Assembly (NCBI RefSeq): GCF_014145335.1
Contig: NZ_JACIVI010000008.1
Location: forward strand, 1 to 64,000
Length of the DNA stretch: 64,000 bases
Source of the DNA: Aquariibacter albus
Lineage (GTDB): Bacteria > Pseudomonadota > Gammaproteobacteria > Burkholderiales > Burkholderiaceae_C
Reading direction: 5' to 3'
Shown here: positions 33,897-42,487 of the stretch, piece after piece
Layout of the letters: every line of letters begins with the position of its first letter
Numbering within the stretch: the first letter of the stretch is position 1
The notes under the pieces: generated by a model
What the model was told of the DNA's origin: nothing
Seen by the model: the letters and a program-made list of their open reading frames with translations, nothing else
The model's database searches: none
Program-made: the position numbers and the translations under genes

Positions 33897-34847
33897 TTAT
33901 CGCAATAACAGTGCCTGAACGGTGCGCGCGACCGCATCCTCCTGCGAGATCGGGGGGTGCCAGCCCGAAGCCTGACGCCAGGCCTTGTCGTCCACCGCCA
34001 GCGAGCCCAGCAGGCGGCGCGCCAGGCCGCCGGCACCGGCCAGGGTGGCCGCCGCGCGCAGCAGTCCGGGCGGGCAGGGCCAGAGCCGGCTGGGCTGCCC
34101 GGCGGCCTTCGCGATCTGGCGCAGCCACTCCGCCGTCGACCAGGCCGGACCCCCGGCCACGACGTGGCAGCGGCCCGTCGTCTGCGGCAGGCGCGCGGCA
34201 CAAACCAGGGCATCGGCCAGCGCCTCGACATGGATCATGCTGCGGCGGTTGTCCACCGCGCCCAGCGGCAGCGGCCAGCCCGAGCTGCCCAGCCGCACCA
34301 GGCGCGCGAAGTTGCCGGCATCGCCGGGGCCGTAGACGATGGGCGGACGCAGCCCGATCCAGTCGCCGCCGTGGCGCGCGGCGGCCTCGGCGATGCGCTG
34401 CTCGCCTTCGAGCTTGCTGCGGCCGTAGGCATCGTCCGGGCGCATGGCGGTTTGCTCGTCGAGCACGCCTTCGGCCTGGTCGCCGTAGACCTTGATCGTG
34501 CTGGTGTGCACCAGGCGCAGGCCGCGCCGGAAGGCGGCTGCGGCCAGTGCGCCGGTGGCCTCGCGGTTGACCTGGTCGATGGCCGCGGCCCGCGGTGCAT
34601 GGGCGATCGCGGCGAGGTGGAAGACGGTGTCGGGGCCGCCATCCAGCGCGCGATCCCAGTCGCAGCCGGCCGGATCGGCCAGGTCGCCGACGACCTGCCT
34701 CTCGCAGCCCGGGGGCACCGGGCTGTCGGCCGATCGCACCAGGGCGCGCAGCTGCACGCCCTGGGCGAGCAGCTGCCGGCACAGCGTGCGGCCGACGAAG
34801 CCGCCGGCCCCGGTGACCGCCGCGTGGCGCAGGCGCTCGCCGCTCAC
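33897..34847 (-). CDS. NAD-dependent epimerase/dehydratase (extended SDR)
   Basis: 316 residues from GTG 34847, overlapping the upstream stop (GTGA). Rossmann motif AAVTGAGGFVGRTLCRQLLA, VFHLAAIAH, TSTIKVYGD and YGRSKLEGE as YxxxK, then LRPPIVYGPGDAGNFARLV. The closest type is the WbpV/Gne-like UDP-sugar epimerases that sit beside undecaprenyl-phosphate transferases, but substrate is not assignable. Likely provides an activated sugar for the exopolysaccharide. Confidence 0.86.
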   Translation of the reverse strand: MSGERLRHAAVTGAGGFVGRTLCRQLLAQGVQLRALVRSADSPVPPGCERQVVGDLADPAGCDWDRALDGGPDTVFHLAAIAHAPRAAAIDQVNREATGALAAAAFRRGLRLVHTSTIKVYGDQAEGVLDEQTAMRPDDAYGRSKLEGEQRIAEAAARHGGDWIGLRPPIVYGPGDAGNFARLVRLGSSGWPLPLGAVDNRRSMIHVEALADALVCAARLPQTTGRCHVVAGGPAWSTAEWLRQIAKAAGQPSRLWPCPPGLLRAAATLAGAGGLARRLLGSLAVDDKAWRQASGWHPPISQEDAVARTVQALLLR

Positions 34848-36934
34848 GGCTTCAGCGGCCACGGCGCTTCCGCGTAGCCGATGTCGATCGTGCGCTTCTT
34901 GCCGAAACCGTGGAACCACATCCGGGCGCGGTTGCCGTCGAAGACCACGGTCGGTGCGATCGGCCCGATCGCATCGAAGCCCTTGGCCGACTTGCGCAGG
35001 ATGGGCTCGGGGTTGATCTCCCAGGGCCCGAAGGGCGAGGGCGCGCGCGCCTCGCCCACCTCGTGCCCCTTGTCGCCGTAGAGCAGGCTGTAGAAGAGGT
35101 AGTACTGACCGTCCGGGCCCTTGCGCACCTCGGCCTCGGCGATGCCTTCCTTCGCGTGCGGGAAGTCCTTCTTGGTCAGGATGGGCGTCGGGTGCTTGGT
35201 CCAGTTGCGGCCATCGGTCGAGGTGGCGGCCAGCAGCGTCACGCCGGCGCCGCCCGGCGGGCACTTGCTGAAGCAGTAGGCGCTGTAGAGCATGACCAGC
35301 TTGCCCTCGTGCTCGACGATGCTCGGGCTGCTGATCGAGTCGCCGTCGAAGCCGCCCGGCGTGGTCTTGAGCACCGGCTCGGTGTCGGGGCGCTCGAAGC
35401 GCACGCCGTCCTTCGACACGGCCAGGCCGACATGGGCCGGGAAGGACGCGAAGAAGCCCCCCTTGTCCTTGTATCCTATGAAGTACAGCAGGTACTCGCC
35501 ACGCCACTTGAACATGAAGGGCGTTTCCTGCGCGTCGTCCCACTGCCCCGGGCGGGTCTTGATCAGCCGGCCCGGCAGCTTGTCGTCGCCGGTCGGCACG
35601 TCGGTCCAGCGCAGGCCGTCGCTGGAGCTGGCCAGGCAGATCGCACCGCGCTTGCGCTCGATGTCGAAGCAGTTGTAGACCATGCGCAGGCCGTCCCCCT
35701 CCTTCCAGACCGTCGGATCGCCGACGGCCGAGTAGGGGCCGCTGTGCACCGGCTCGACCCGCTTGGTCCATGGCGACCAGCCCGGGCTTTCGACCGTGAC
35801 CGTGGCCGCGCCCTCGGCGGCCGGCGGGTTGTCCTTGCCAGCGGCTGCGCTGCCGCCGCCCTGCACCTTGAAGCCGGCCAGCCACAGCGCGTTGTCGCCG
35901 CGCTTGCTGAACAGGCCGGCGGCCTCGGTCAGCAGCAGCTGGCTGGCGCGGGCGGGCTCGGGCTTGTCGGCCGCGGTCCGGCTGTCGCCAGCCCGCTTGA
36001 AGTCGCCCAGGCGCAGCGTGTAGCTGCGCAGCTTCTCGCCGTCGGACAGCTTGAGCCGGGTCTCGAACTTGCCGCCATCGGCCTGTTCCAGCACGACATT
36101 CAGCTCGGCCTCCTCGCGCGAGGCGATCTCCAGCGTCAGCGCCTGCGCGCCGCGCAGCGCGCCGGCCGGCAGCGGGCGGATGAGGCTCATCGCCCGGCCC
36201 ACCTTGCGCTCGTACTTCAGCTGCAGGCCGTCGTCGCGCAGCGGGCCGCGGCGGCCGAAGTCGACGTCGTCGGCCCCGAAGACCATCCACTGCGCCTGCG
36301 GGCCGCCCAGGCCATCCAGGCCCGGTGCCTTGCCGCCCGGCGGTTTGGCCAGGAAGGCCAGCTCGCGCAGCTCGATGCGGCGCTCGCCACGCTTGAGGCC
36401 GAAGAAGTCCAGTGCGGCCGCATTGCCGGCGGCCACGAAGCCGGCGGCGTCCAGCAGGGTCAGCGAGCGCACGCGGTCGAAGTCGAGTCGGCCGTTGCTG
36501 TCGGCCGGGGCATCGGCCTCGGTGGCCAGCACGAAGTCCTCGGGCCGCAGCACGACGGCGGTCCAGTCGCCCTTGGACAGCGTGAAGCTGCTGCTCCAGC
36601 GTCCGCCGCCCTGCTCCTCCAGCGTCACGACCACCGACAGGTTGATGCTCGTGCGCGCCTGGAAGCTCAGGCCCTGCGCGTCCGCCAGTCGGCCGGCGGG
36701 CACCGGCAGGTGCAGCATCTGGGGCTGGCCGGGGCCGATGCGGTAGCGGAAGTCGAGCCGGCCATCCTCGCGCTCGAGCTTGGCACCGTCGCCCAGCACG
36801 GTCCAGCGACCGGCCTCGCGCTTGAAGTCGAAACCACCGATCGCCTCCGGTGCGGCCGCGGCCGCGGTGGCGATCAGCAGGGCACCGGCGAACGAGACCG
36901 CGCGCAGGCGGCCACCGATCCGGGCATGGGGCAT
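34844..36934 (-). CDS. secreted GH43/GH117-like beta-propeller protein with two N-terminal jelly-roll-like regions
   Basis: 696 residues. Signal peptide (RAVSFAGALLIATAAAAAPE). Two similar beta-rich regions (about 33-200 and 215-360; GGFDFKREAGRWTV, DDVDFGRRGPLRDDGLQLKY) resemble carbohydrate-binding jelly rolls. The C-terminal part (about 400-690) has five-bladed propeller blades with the repeated Asp-box-like pattern (SSDGLRWTDV, SKDGVRFERP, STDGRNWTKH) and acidic residues at blade starts (AVGDPTVW, ISSPSIVEH, EAEVRKGPDG). This suggests a glycoside hydrolase or related enzyme acting on polysaccharide. Coupled by GTGA to the epimerase gene. Catalytic residues not certain. Confidence 0.72.
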   Translation of the reverse strand: MPHARIGGRLRAVSFAGALLIATAAAAAPEAIGGFDFKREAGRWTVLGDGAKLEREDGRLDFRYRIGPGQPQMLHLPVPAGRLADAQGLSFQARTSINLSVVVTLEEQGGGRWSSSFTLSKGDWTAVVLRPEDFVLATEADAPADSNGRLDFDRVRSLTLLDAAGFVAAGNAAALDFFGLKRGERRIELRELAFLAKPPGGKAPGLDGLGGPQAQWMVFGADDVDFGRRGPLRDDGLQLKYERKVGRAMSLIRPLPAGALRGAQALTLEIASREEAELNVVLEQADGGKFETRLKLSDGEKLRSYTLRLGDFKRAGDSRTAADKPEPARASQLLLTEAAGLFSKRGDNALWLAGFKVQGGGSAAAGKDNPPAAEGAATVTVESPGWSPWTKRVEPVHSGPYSAVGDPTVWKEGDGLRMVYNCFDIERKRGAICLASSSDGLRWTDVPTGDDKLPGRLIKTRPGQWDDAQETPFMFKWRGEYLLYFIGYKDKGGFFASFPAHVGLAVSKDGVRFERPDTEPVLKTTPGGFDGDSISSPSIVEHEGKLVMLYSAYCFSKCPPGGAGVTLLAATSTDGRNWTKHPTPILTKKDFPHAKEGIAEAEVRKGPDGQYYLFYSLLYGDKGHEVGEARAPSPFGPWEINPEPILRKSAKGFDAIGPIAPTVVFDGNRARMWFHGFGKKRTIDIGYAEAPWPLKP

Positions 36935-36970
36935 GGAAATCCTTTCGTGAAGCCGGGAGGGCGGAGATCC

Positions 36971-37918
36971 TCAGTGCCGCGGACGCAGCAGGAGGTTCAC
37001 GTAGCCGCCCCGGGTCGGGACCGCCGACCAGTCCAGCCGGACCAGGCGGGTGCTCAGGGTGCTGAAGAAATAGCCGAAGGCGTGCGGCCGGACGATCTGC
37101 TCGACCGCGTAGTCCGGCGGCAGCATGGCCAGGAAGTCGTCGAAGCTGCCGATGGCCTGCCGTGCGGTGTCGCTGAGTTCGAGCATCAGCACCGGACGGT
37201 AGCGCCGCAGGCTCTGCTTGAGGCCGGCGAGCACGTGCATCTCGAAGCCTTCGACGTCGATCTTGATGAGGTCGACCCGGGGCAGGTTCAGGGCCTCCAG
37301 GTAGCGGTCGGCCTGACGCAGGCTCAGGGTGCAGGTCGGCTCGGCCTGCCCCGAGGGCGAGAGGGACTCGACGAAGGTGCCGTTGCCGACATTGCTGCCC
37401 ACCGGTGCGAAGTAGGGCAGCTCGTCGTCGGCATCGCTCAGGCCGACGCGGTGCAGGCTGATCTTGGACAGGCCGTTGCGCTCGATCTTTTCCTGGATGC
37501 GGTCGCCGACCGGATCGAAGGGCTCGAAGGCATGCACCTGCGCACAGAAGGACGCCATATAGAGCGCGTGATGCCCCACATTGGCGCCGATGTCCAGGGC
37601 CACGCCGTCCGGCCGGTCGCGCATCACCCGTTCGAGCATCTCCAGCTCGTCGAGCTCGTAGCCGCCGAAGTAATAGACCAGCCAGTCGATCCAGCGGGAC
37701 AGCTTGCCGGTGTAGACGTAGCCGGCGAAGGGGGCCTCGAAGTCGTGATCGGGCAGCCGGGCCGGGTCGCACCAGCGCCGGATCAGTCGATCCCGCAGGC
37801 CGTAGCGGATCCAGCGCTGCCGACCCAGCCAGCGCAGCCCGGCGTCGACCCACGGGCTTCCGTAGGCTTTCGTCGGCGGCCACACCATGGGCTTGGGGGA
37901 TACTGAATTCACGCTCAT
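36971..37918 (-). CDS. FkbM-family methyltransferase
   Basis: 315 residues, start at 37918 with GGAGGG 9 nt upstream. FkbM features: VALDIGANVGHHALYMASF (SAM site), VHAFEPFDPVGDRIQEKIER, VGSNVGNGTF and IDVEGFEMHVLAGLKQSL. FkbM enzymes O-methylate sugars and other small molecules. First gene of the minus-strand operon (FkbM, propeller protein, epimerase, Wza-like), so it probably methylates the exopolysaccharide. Confidence 0.9.
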   Translation of the reverse strand: MSVNSVSPKPMVWPPTKAYGSPWVDAGLRWLGRQRWIRYGLRDRLIRRWCDPARLPDHDFEAPFAGYVYTGKLSRWIDWLVYYFGGYELDELEMLERVMRDRPDGVALDIGANVGHHALYMASFCAQVHAFEPFDPVGDRIQEKIERNGLSKISLHRVGLSDADDELPYFAPVGSNVGNGTFVESLSPSGQAEPTCTLSLRQADRYLEALNLPRVDLIKIDVEGFEMHVLAGLKQSLRRYRPVLMLELSDTARQAIGSFDDFLAMLPPDYAVEQIVRPHAFGYFFSTLSTRLVRLDWSAVPTRGGYVNLLLRPRH

Positions 37919-38162
37919 TGAGAAAACCCTCCGTCGTTTGTTCTGGATGCGGCACGAAGCAAGGGCCGATCCTGCGGCGCTGACATCAAGCCGGGTCCCT
38001 GCGCCCGGCAAACTGATGCGCCTTGCAGTGCGCGGTGCGGTTTGTACACGCTGAGTCTTGCGACTCGGCGCCAGCCCAGCGTCAGGCCGTTGCAACGCCG
38101 GCACGAAGGATGCGTCGACCGCATGGTTTCGTAACAACCCCTCAAGAAGGATGCCCTCGCCG

Positions 38163-39110
38163 ATGCTGATCAGCCAGGAAAGATTGCGTGCCACACGGGT
38201 TCTGATCGTGGGTGACTCGATGCTCGACCGCTACTGGTTCGGCTCGGTCGACCGCATCTCGCCCGAAGCGCCGGTGCCCGTGGTGCGCATCGGTCGCGAG
38301 GAGCTTCGGGCCGGCGGCGCCGCCAACGTGGCGCTCAATGCCCGGGCCCTCGGCGCCCAGGTCACGCTGCTGGGCCTGGTCGGTGACGACGAGCCGGCCC
38401 GCCAGCTCTCGGGCCTGATGGAGAAGGTCGGCGTGGCCTCGCGCATGCGCGCCCACCCCTCCTTCCAGACCATCGTCAAGCTGCGGGTGATCGGCCGCGC
38501 GCAGCAGCTGATCCGCCTGGACTTCGAGAACCATCCCGAGCCGCAGGCCCTGCGCGAATTGCTCGACGATTTCGAAGCCGCGCTGCCGCAGCACGACGCC
38601 GTGATCTTCTCGGACTACGGCAAGGGCAGCCTGAGCCATGTCGGGGAAATGATCCGGCGCGCCCGCGCGGCCGGCAAACCGTGTTTCGTGGACCCCAAGG
38701 GCGGCGATTACAGTCCTTACACAGGTGCAACAGCGATCACGCCCAACCGGGCCGAGCTGCAGGCCGTCGTCGGCTTCTGGTCCAGCGAGGCCGAGCTCCA
38801 CCGACGCGCCCGCCAGCTGCGCGAGCAACTGGCCCTGCAGGCCCTGGTGCTGACCCGCTCGGAGGAAGGCATGTCGGTCTTCGACGACGCGGGCGTGCTC
38901 GACGTGCCGGCCCAGGCCCGCGAAGTCTTCGACGTGACCGGGGCCGGTGACACCGTCATCGCGACCCTCGGCGTCCTGGTCGGCGCCGGCCTGCCGCTGC
39001 GCGAGGCCGTGCCCCTGGCCAACCGCGCCGGCGGCATCGTGGTCGGCAAATTTGGCACCGCCAGCGCAAGCTGGGATGAACTGATGGCTCTGGAGGGGCC
39101 TGCGACGTGA
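38163..39110 (+). CDS. hldA: D-glycero-beta-D-manno-heptose-7-phosphate kinase
   Basis: 315 residues of PfkB/ribokinase fold, corresponding to domain 1 of HldE (RfaE): [17 protein letters not shown]-like start, [59 protein letters not shown] and the ATP/catalytic [13 protein letters not shown]. No cytidylyltransferase domain is attached, so an HldC gene is expected elsewhere. Start 38163 is preferred over 38151 because AAGAAGG directly abuts the latter. Overlaps hldD by 4 bp. Makes the ADP-heptose precursor for LPS. Confidence 0.92.
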   Translation: MLISQERLRATRVLIVGDSMLDRYWFGSVDRISPEAPVPVVRIGREELRAGGAANVALNARALGAQVTLLGLVGDDEPARQLSGLMEKVGVASRMRAHPSFQTIVKLRVIGRAQQLIRLDFENHPEPQALRELLDDFEAALPQHDAVIFSDYGKGSLSHVGEMIRRARAAGKPCFVDPKGGDYSPYTGATAITPNRAELQAVVGFWSSEAELHRRARQLREQLALQALVLTRSEEGMSVFDDAGVLDVPAQAREVFDVTGAGDTVIATLGVLVGAGLPLREAVPLANRAGGIVVGKFGTASASWDELMALEGPAT

Positions 39111-40123
39111 AGCACATGAAGCGAGTGGTGGTGACCGGCGCAGCCGGCTTCATCGGCAGCAACCTGGTCCACCGGCTGAACACGGCCGGCGTCGACGACG
39201 TGATCGCCGTCGACGACCTGAGCGACGGCCCCAAGTTCGTCAACCTCGTCGGTGCGCAGCTCAGCGACTACGTCGACTACCGGGAGTTCTACGATCGCTT
39301 CGCCGCCGGCCACTACGGCCGCGTCGACGCGGTGCTGCATCAGGGCGCCTGCTCCGACACCATGCAGCACGACGGCCGTTACATGATGGACGTCAACTAC
39401 CGCTGCTCGAAGCAGCTGCTCGAAGCCTGCGCGGCCCAGGGCGTGCGGCTGATCTATGCCTCGTCGGCAGCGGTCTACGGCGGGGGCTCGGTCTTCCGCG
39501 AGGAGCGGCCCTTCGAACGCCCGCTGAACGTCTACGGCTACTCCAAGTGGCTGTTCGACGAGATCGTGCGCCGCCACCTGCCGCAGTCGCGCAACCAGGT
39601 CGTCGGCCTGCGCTACTTCAACGTCTACGGCCCGCGCGAGCAGCACAAGGGCCGCATGGCCTCGGTGGCCTTCCACCACTTCAACCAGTACCGCGAGCAC
39701 GGCGTCGTCAAGCTCTTCGGCGAGTACGGCGGCTATGGACCGGGCCAGCAGCAGCGCGACTTCATCTATGTGGACGACCTCTGCGCGGTCGTCAGCTGGT
39801 TCCTCGACCACCCCGAGGCCAGCGGCATCTTCAACCTCGGCAGCGGCCGGGCCCAGCCCTTCAACGACGTGGCCGCAGCGGTCGTCAACGGCCTCGCCCG
39901 CCAGGCCGGCGGGGCCGGCGACCAGCCGCTGTCGGCCCTGGTCGAGGCGGGCAAGGTGGCCTACATCCCCTTCCCCGAGGCCCTGGTCGGCCGCTACCAG
40001 TGCCACACCGAGGGCGATCTGTCGGCCCTGCGCGCGATCGGCTGCGACCACGTCTTCGCCGACGTGACGACCGGCGTCGGCCGCTACGTCGACTGGCTCA
40101 GCGCCCAGCTCAAGCAGGGCTGA
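39107..40123 (+). CDS. hldD: ADP-L-glycero-D-manno-heptose-6-epimerase
   Basis: 338 residues from GTG 39107 (GGAGGGG upstream; ATG 39116 is possible). [49 protein letters not shown] and [10 protein letters not shown] (Tyr/Lys) match HldD (RfaD) throughout. It epimerises C6 of ADP-heptose, the last step before LPS inner-core assembly. Its 3' end overlaps the convergent gmhA gene by 14 bp. Confidence 0.96.
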   Translation: MKHMKRVVVTGAAGFIGSNLVHRLNTAGVDDVIAVDDLSDGPKFVNLVGAQLSDYVDYREFYDRFAAGHYGRVDAVLHQGACSDTMQHDGRYMMDVNYRCSKQLLEACAAQGVRLIYASSAAVYGGGSVFREERPFERPLNVYGYSKWLFDEIVRRHLPQSRNQVVGLRYFNVYGPREQHKGRMASVAFHHFNQYREHGVVKLFGEYGGYGPGQQQRDFIYVDDLCAVVSWFLDHPEASGIFNLGSGRAQPFNDVAAAVVNGLARQAGGAGDQPLSALVEAGKVAYIPFPEALVGRYQCHTEGDLSALRAIGCDHVFADVTTGVGRYVDWLSAQLKQG

Positions 40124-40691
40124 GGCCGACGCCGAGCAGCTCTTCGATCAGGCCGCACAGGGTGTGGCCGATCAGGATGTGCGCTTCCTGGATGCGCGCG
40201 GTCGTCGGCGAGGGCACGACGATCGCGACATCGCTCAAGGCCTTGAGCGTGCCGCCGTCGCGGCCCAGCAGACCGATCACCTGCATGTCGCGACCGCGCG
40301 CGGCCTCCACGGCCTTGATGACGTTGGCCGAGCGGCCCGAGGTCGAGATCCCGACCAGCACGTCGCCGGCCTGGCCCAGGCCTTCGACCTGACGCGAGAA
40401 GACGTCGGCGAAGCTGTAGTCGTTGCCGATGCAGGTCAGCGCCGAGCTGTCCGTCGACAGCGCCATGGCCGCCAGCGGCTTGCGGTCGTGGATGAAGCGG
40501 CCCGTCAGCTCGGCGGCAAGATGCTGGCTGTCGGCAGCCGAGCCGCCGTTGCCGCAGAACATGATCTTGCGGCCGCGCCGCAGGGCGTCGGCCATCAGCT
40601 GGCCGGCGGCCCGCACCTCGGGCGCCAGCGCGTCCAGGCGGGCGAAGAGTTCGCGGTGCTCGTCGAGGTTGCGGATCAGCAGGTCGGTCAT
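40110..40691 (-). CDS. gmhA: sedoheptulose-7-phosphate isomerase
   Basis: 193 residues with a SIS domain: [59 protein letters not shown] and [15 protein letters not shown], all as in GmhA. It forms D-glycero-D-manno-heptose 7-phosphate, the substrate of the HldA kinase encoded next door. An alternative is a DiaA/YraO homologue, which shares the domain, but linkage to hldA-hldD supports GmhA. Confidence 0.88.
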   Translation of the reverse strand: MTDLLIRNLDEHRELFARLDALAPEVRAAGQLMADALRRGRKIMFCGNGGSAADSQHLAAELTGRFIHDRKPLAAMALSTDSSALTCIGNDYSFADVFSRQVEGLGQAGDVLVGISTSGRSANVIKAVEAARGRDMQVIGLLGRDGGTLKALSDVAIVVPSPTTARIQEAHILIGHTLCGLIEELLGVGLSPA

Positions 40692-40811
40692 GGCAGGCGG
40701 TGGCGGATCGGTCGGAAGCTGGGGATTCTCCCCTTCGGACTTGACGGGGACCTGCGCCGCCACGCAAGCCGCGCGCCCGCGTGTCGCCCGGGCGGCTAAA
40801 CTGCGCGTGCT

Positions 40812-40885
40812 GCGGGTGTAGTTCAATGGCAGAACGGCAGCTTCCCAAGCTTCATACGAGGGTTCGATTCCCTTCACCCGCTCCA
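40812..40885 (+). tRNA. tRNA-Gly (anticodon CCC)
   Basis: Acceptor GCGGGTG/CACCCGC with encoded CCA, T loop GTTCGATTC, anticodon loop TTCCCAA. Close to E. coli glyU. In the anticodon stem the second pair is C28/U42, a mismatch (GCAGC against GCTTC). A TAAACT at 40797-40802 is a plausible -10. Confidence 0.96.
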
Positions 40886-41056
40886 ACCCCTCTCCCGGTC
40901 AGCGCGTCCCTTGGGCGGACGGCACATGGCCAAGACCGGCACGGCTTGCCGCTGCGGCAAGCGCACAGAATCTGTCGGTCTGGGTTGGGAGGACCGCGAA
41001 ACATCCCGTTCCGCCTGAGCCCTCGGAGCCCCCTTGGGGCAAGCACTCTGAATCCT

Positions 41057-41131
41057 TGGTGCGACCGGCAGGAATCGAACCTGCGCCACAGCCTTCGGAG
41101 GGCTGGATGATATCCACTTCACCACGGTCGC
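41057..41131 (-). tRNA. tRNA-Arg (anticodon CCG)
   Basis: On the minus strand GCGACCG pairs with CGGTCGC, the anticodon stem is CAGCC/GGCTG with loop CTCCGAA (anticodon CCG), the T loop is GGTTCGATTCC, and CCA is encoded at 41057-41059. Reads CGG codons, which are frequent in this G+C-rich DNA. Confidence 0.95.
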
Positions 41132-41216
41132 TTCCGTGAGCTGCGCAGTGTAGCCGCCCGCTGGCCCCTGCCGTCAGCCCCACCCGACAGCGACCTGGCC
41201 CCCTCGCCCCGCTGCC

Positions 41217-41222
41217 TATAAT
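41217..41222 (+). promoter_or_regulatory. -10 box upstream of the cytochrome c gene
   Basis: A perfect TATAAT 77 bp before the start codon, in otherwise G+C-rich DNA. No good -35 hexamer 16-18 bp upstream, so an activator may be needed. Confidence 0.5.
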
Positions 41223-41299
41223 TCGCGCGCTTTTTTGGCGGGCGCCAGACCGCTCCCAAGATCCCCCATTCCCTCCTTCAACCTGAGCAGCAAGCCCCC

Positions 41300-41830
41300 A
41301 TGAGCGCAGCGCCCCACGACGACTCCACCCCCCACGAGGGCCCGATCCGCACGCCGAAGCAACTGGTGGTGGCCGTGGTGCTCGCCTTCGTGGTGCCCAT
41401 CGCGGTCATCGTGCTGCTGGCCAACTACGTGTCGACGGCGACCAAGCCGGGCGCGGGCACCGACGTGCTGGCCGAAGACGCGGTCGCCAAGCGCCTGGAG
41501 CCGGTCGGCAAGGTCGTCGTGAAGGACGCCAGCGACGTCAGCGCGCTCAAGACGGGCGAGCAGGTCTACACCGCGGTCTGCGCGGCCTGCCACGCGGCCG
41601 GCGTCGCCAACTCGCCGAAGTTCGGCGACAGCGCCGCCTGGGCCCCGCGCATCAAGACCGGCTACGACGCCCTGCTGAACTCGGCCCTCAAGGGCAAGGG
41701 CGCGATGGCGGCCCAGGGCGGCGGCGACTACAGCGATGTCGAGATCGGTCGCGCCGTCGTGCACATGGCCAACAACGCAGGGGGCAGCTTCCCGGTGCCG
41801 GCCCCCGCCGCCGCCGCTTCGGCGCCCTGA
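41300..41830 (+). CDS. cytochrome c5-like membrane-anchored c-type cytochrome
   Basis: 176 residues. A single transmembrane helix (about 21-42, QLVVAVVLAFVVPIAVIVLL) anchors a periplasmic class I cytochrome domain. Haem-binding CAACH is at 94-98, and KGKGAMAAQGGGDYSD supplies the axial Met region, as in cytochrome c5 (CycB). It carries electrons in respiration. Followed by a strong rho-independent terminator, so it is probably a single-gene unit. Confidence 0.93.
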   Translation: MSAAPHDDSTPHEGPIRTPKQLVVAVVLAFVVPIAVIVLLANYVSTATKPGAGTDVLAEDAVAKRLEPVGKVVVKDASDVSALKTGEQVYTAVCAACHAAGVANSPKFGDSAAWAPRIKTGYDALLNSALKGKGAMAAQGGGDYSDVEIGRAVVHMANNAGGSFPVPAPAAAASAP

Positions 41831-41869
41831 AGCTCCGGCCTGGCGCGGGCCCTGCGCCGCGGCTGCCGC

Positions 41870-41896
41870 AGCCGGCCTTCGGGCCGGCTTTTTTTT
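41870..41896 (+). terminator. rho-independent terminator after the cytochrome c gene
   Basis: AGCCGGCC-TTCG-GGCCGGCT followed by a run of T (to 41896): 8-bp stem, stable UUCG loop, then U tract, 40 bp after the stop. Confidence 0.95.
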
Positions 41897-41925
41897 CGTC
41901 CGTGTGCGGCCCGCGGCCCGCGGGC

Positions 41926-42471
41926 TCAAGCGCCGGACGCTGCGGCCTGTGGGCTCAGGCAGAGGCCGTGGGCTTGCAGCAGGGCGGCGTGGCGGATCTC
42001 GGCCAGCGGCCAGCGGCCGGCCTCGAGCGCATCCGCGGCGGCGTGCATGTCGGCCGATCGGACCAGGCCCAGGCCCAGGGGCGTGTCGAGGAAGAGCCGG
42101 CCCTGCTCGTCGCTCCAGGCCTGGCGCACCGGGCCGGCGTCCAGGCCGGTGTGGGTCTGCACGATCCAGCCCCCGTCGGGGCCGGCCTGCACCCCGAGGA
42201 CCCAGGGCGCGGCTTCGAGCTCGACATAGACCCGCTGCGGCCCGTTCTGGAAGAACCAGGCGCCGTCTGCATCGACCGCGTAGTTGCGGCCGATGAAGGC
42301 GATCAGGCCCGCATGTTCCAGCCGACTGCCCTTGGGCTGCGGGAAACGGCCCGCGGCCTGGCAGGCGTCGTCGCGCAGGTACCAGTCGCCGCGCGCGTCC
42401 AGGCCCAGCCAGCCGCGACAGGCGGGCACCGAGGGCCATTTGCGCAGGGCGGCTTCGACGCTGGCGTCCAT
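41926..42471 (-). CDS. conserved betaproteobacterial protein of unknown function (DUF2946-type, label uncertain)
   Basis: 181 residues from ATG 42471, which fits the usual family start MDASVEAALRKWPSVPACRG. Motifs: GWLGLDARGDWYLRDD, FIGRNYAVDADGAWFFQNGP, RVYVELEAAPW and DEQGRLFLDTPLGLGLV. Such proteins are common in Burkholderiales and are cytosolic with no known role. I am not sure of the DUF number. Follows the YheT-like hydrolase gene by 16 bp on the same strand. Confidence 0.8.
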   Translation of the reverse strand: MDASVEAALRKWPSVPACRGWLGLDARGDWYLRDDACQAAGRFPQPKGSRLEHAGLIAFIGRNYAVDADGAWFFQNGPQRVYVELEAAPWVLGVQAGPDGGWIVQTHTGLDAGPVRQAWSDEQGRLFLDTPLGLGLVRSADMHAAADALEAGRWPLAEIRHAALLQAHGLCLSPQAAASGA

Positions 42472-42487
42472 GGTCTTGTCTTCCAGC

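Noticed and set aside
33897-37955. Very long open frame on the minus strand (1352 codons)
   Set aside because: It is an alternative frame of the methyltransferase, propeller and epimerase genes; only its last 316 codons (33897-34847) are a real gene. High G+C creates many such stop-poor frames.
40886-41056. Gene or terminator between the two tRNAs
   Set aside because: Only a 7-bp stem (GCTTGCC/GGCAAGC, 40944-40962) without a T tract; no coding frame.
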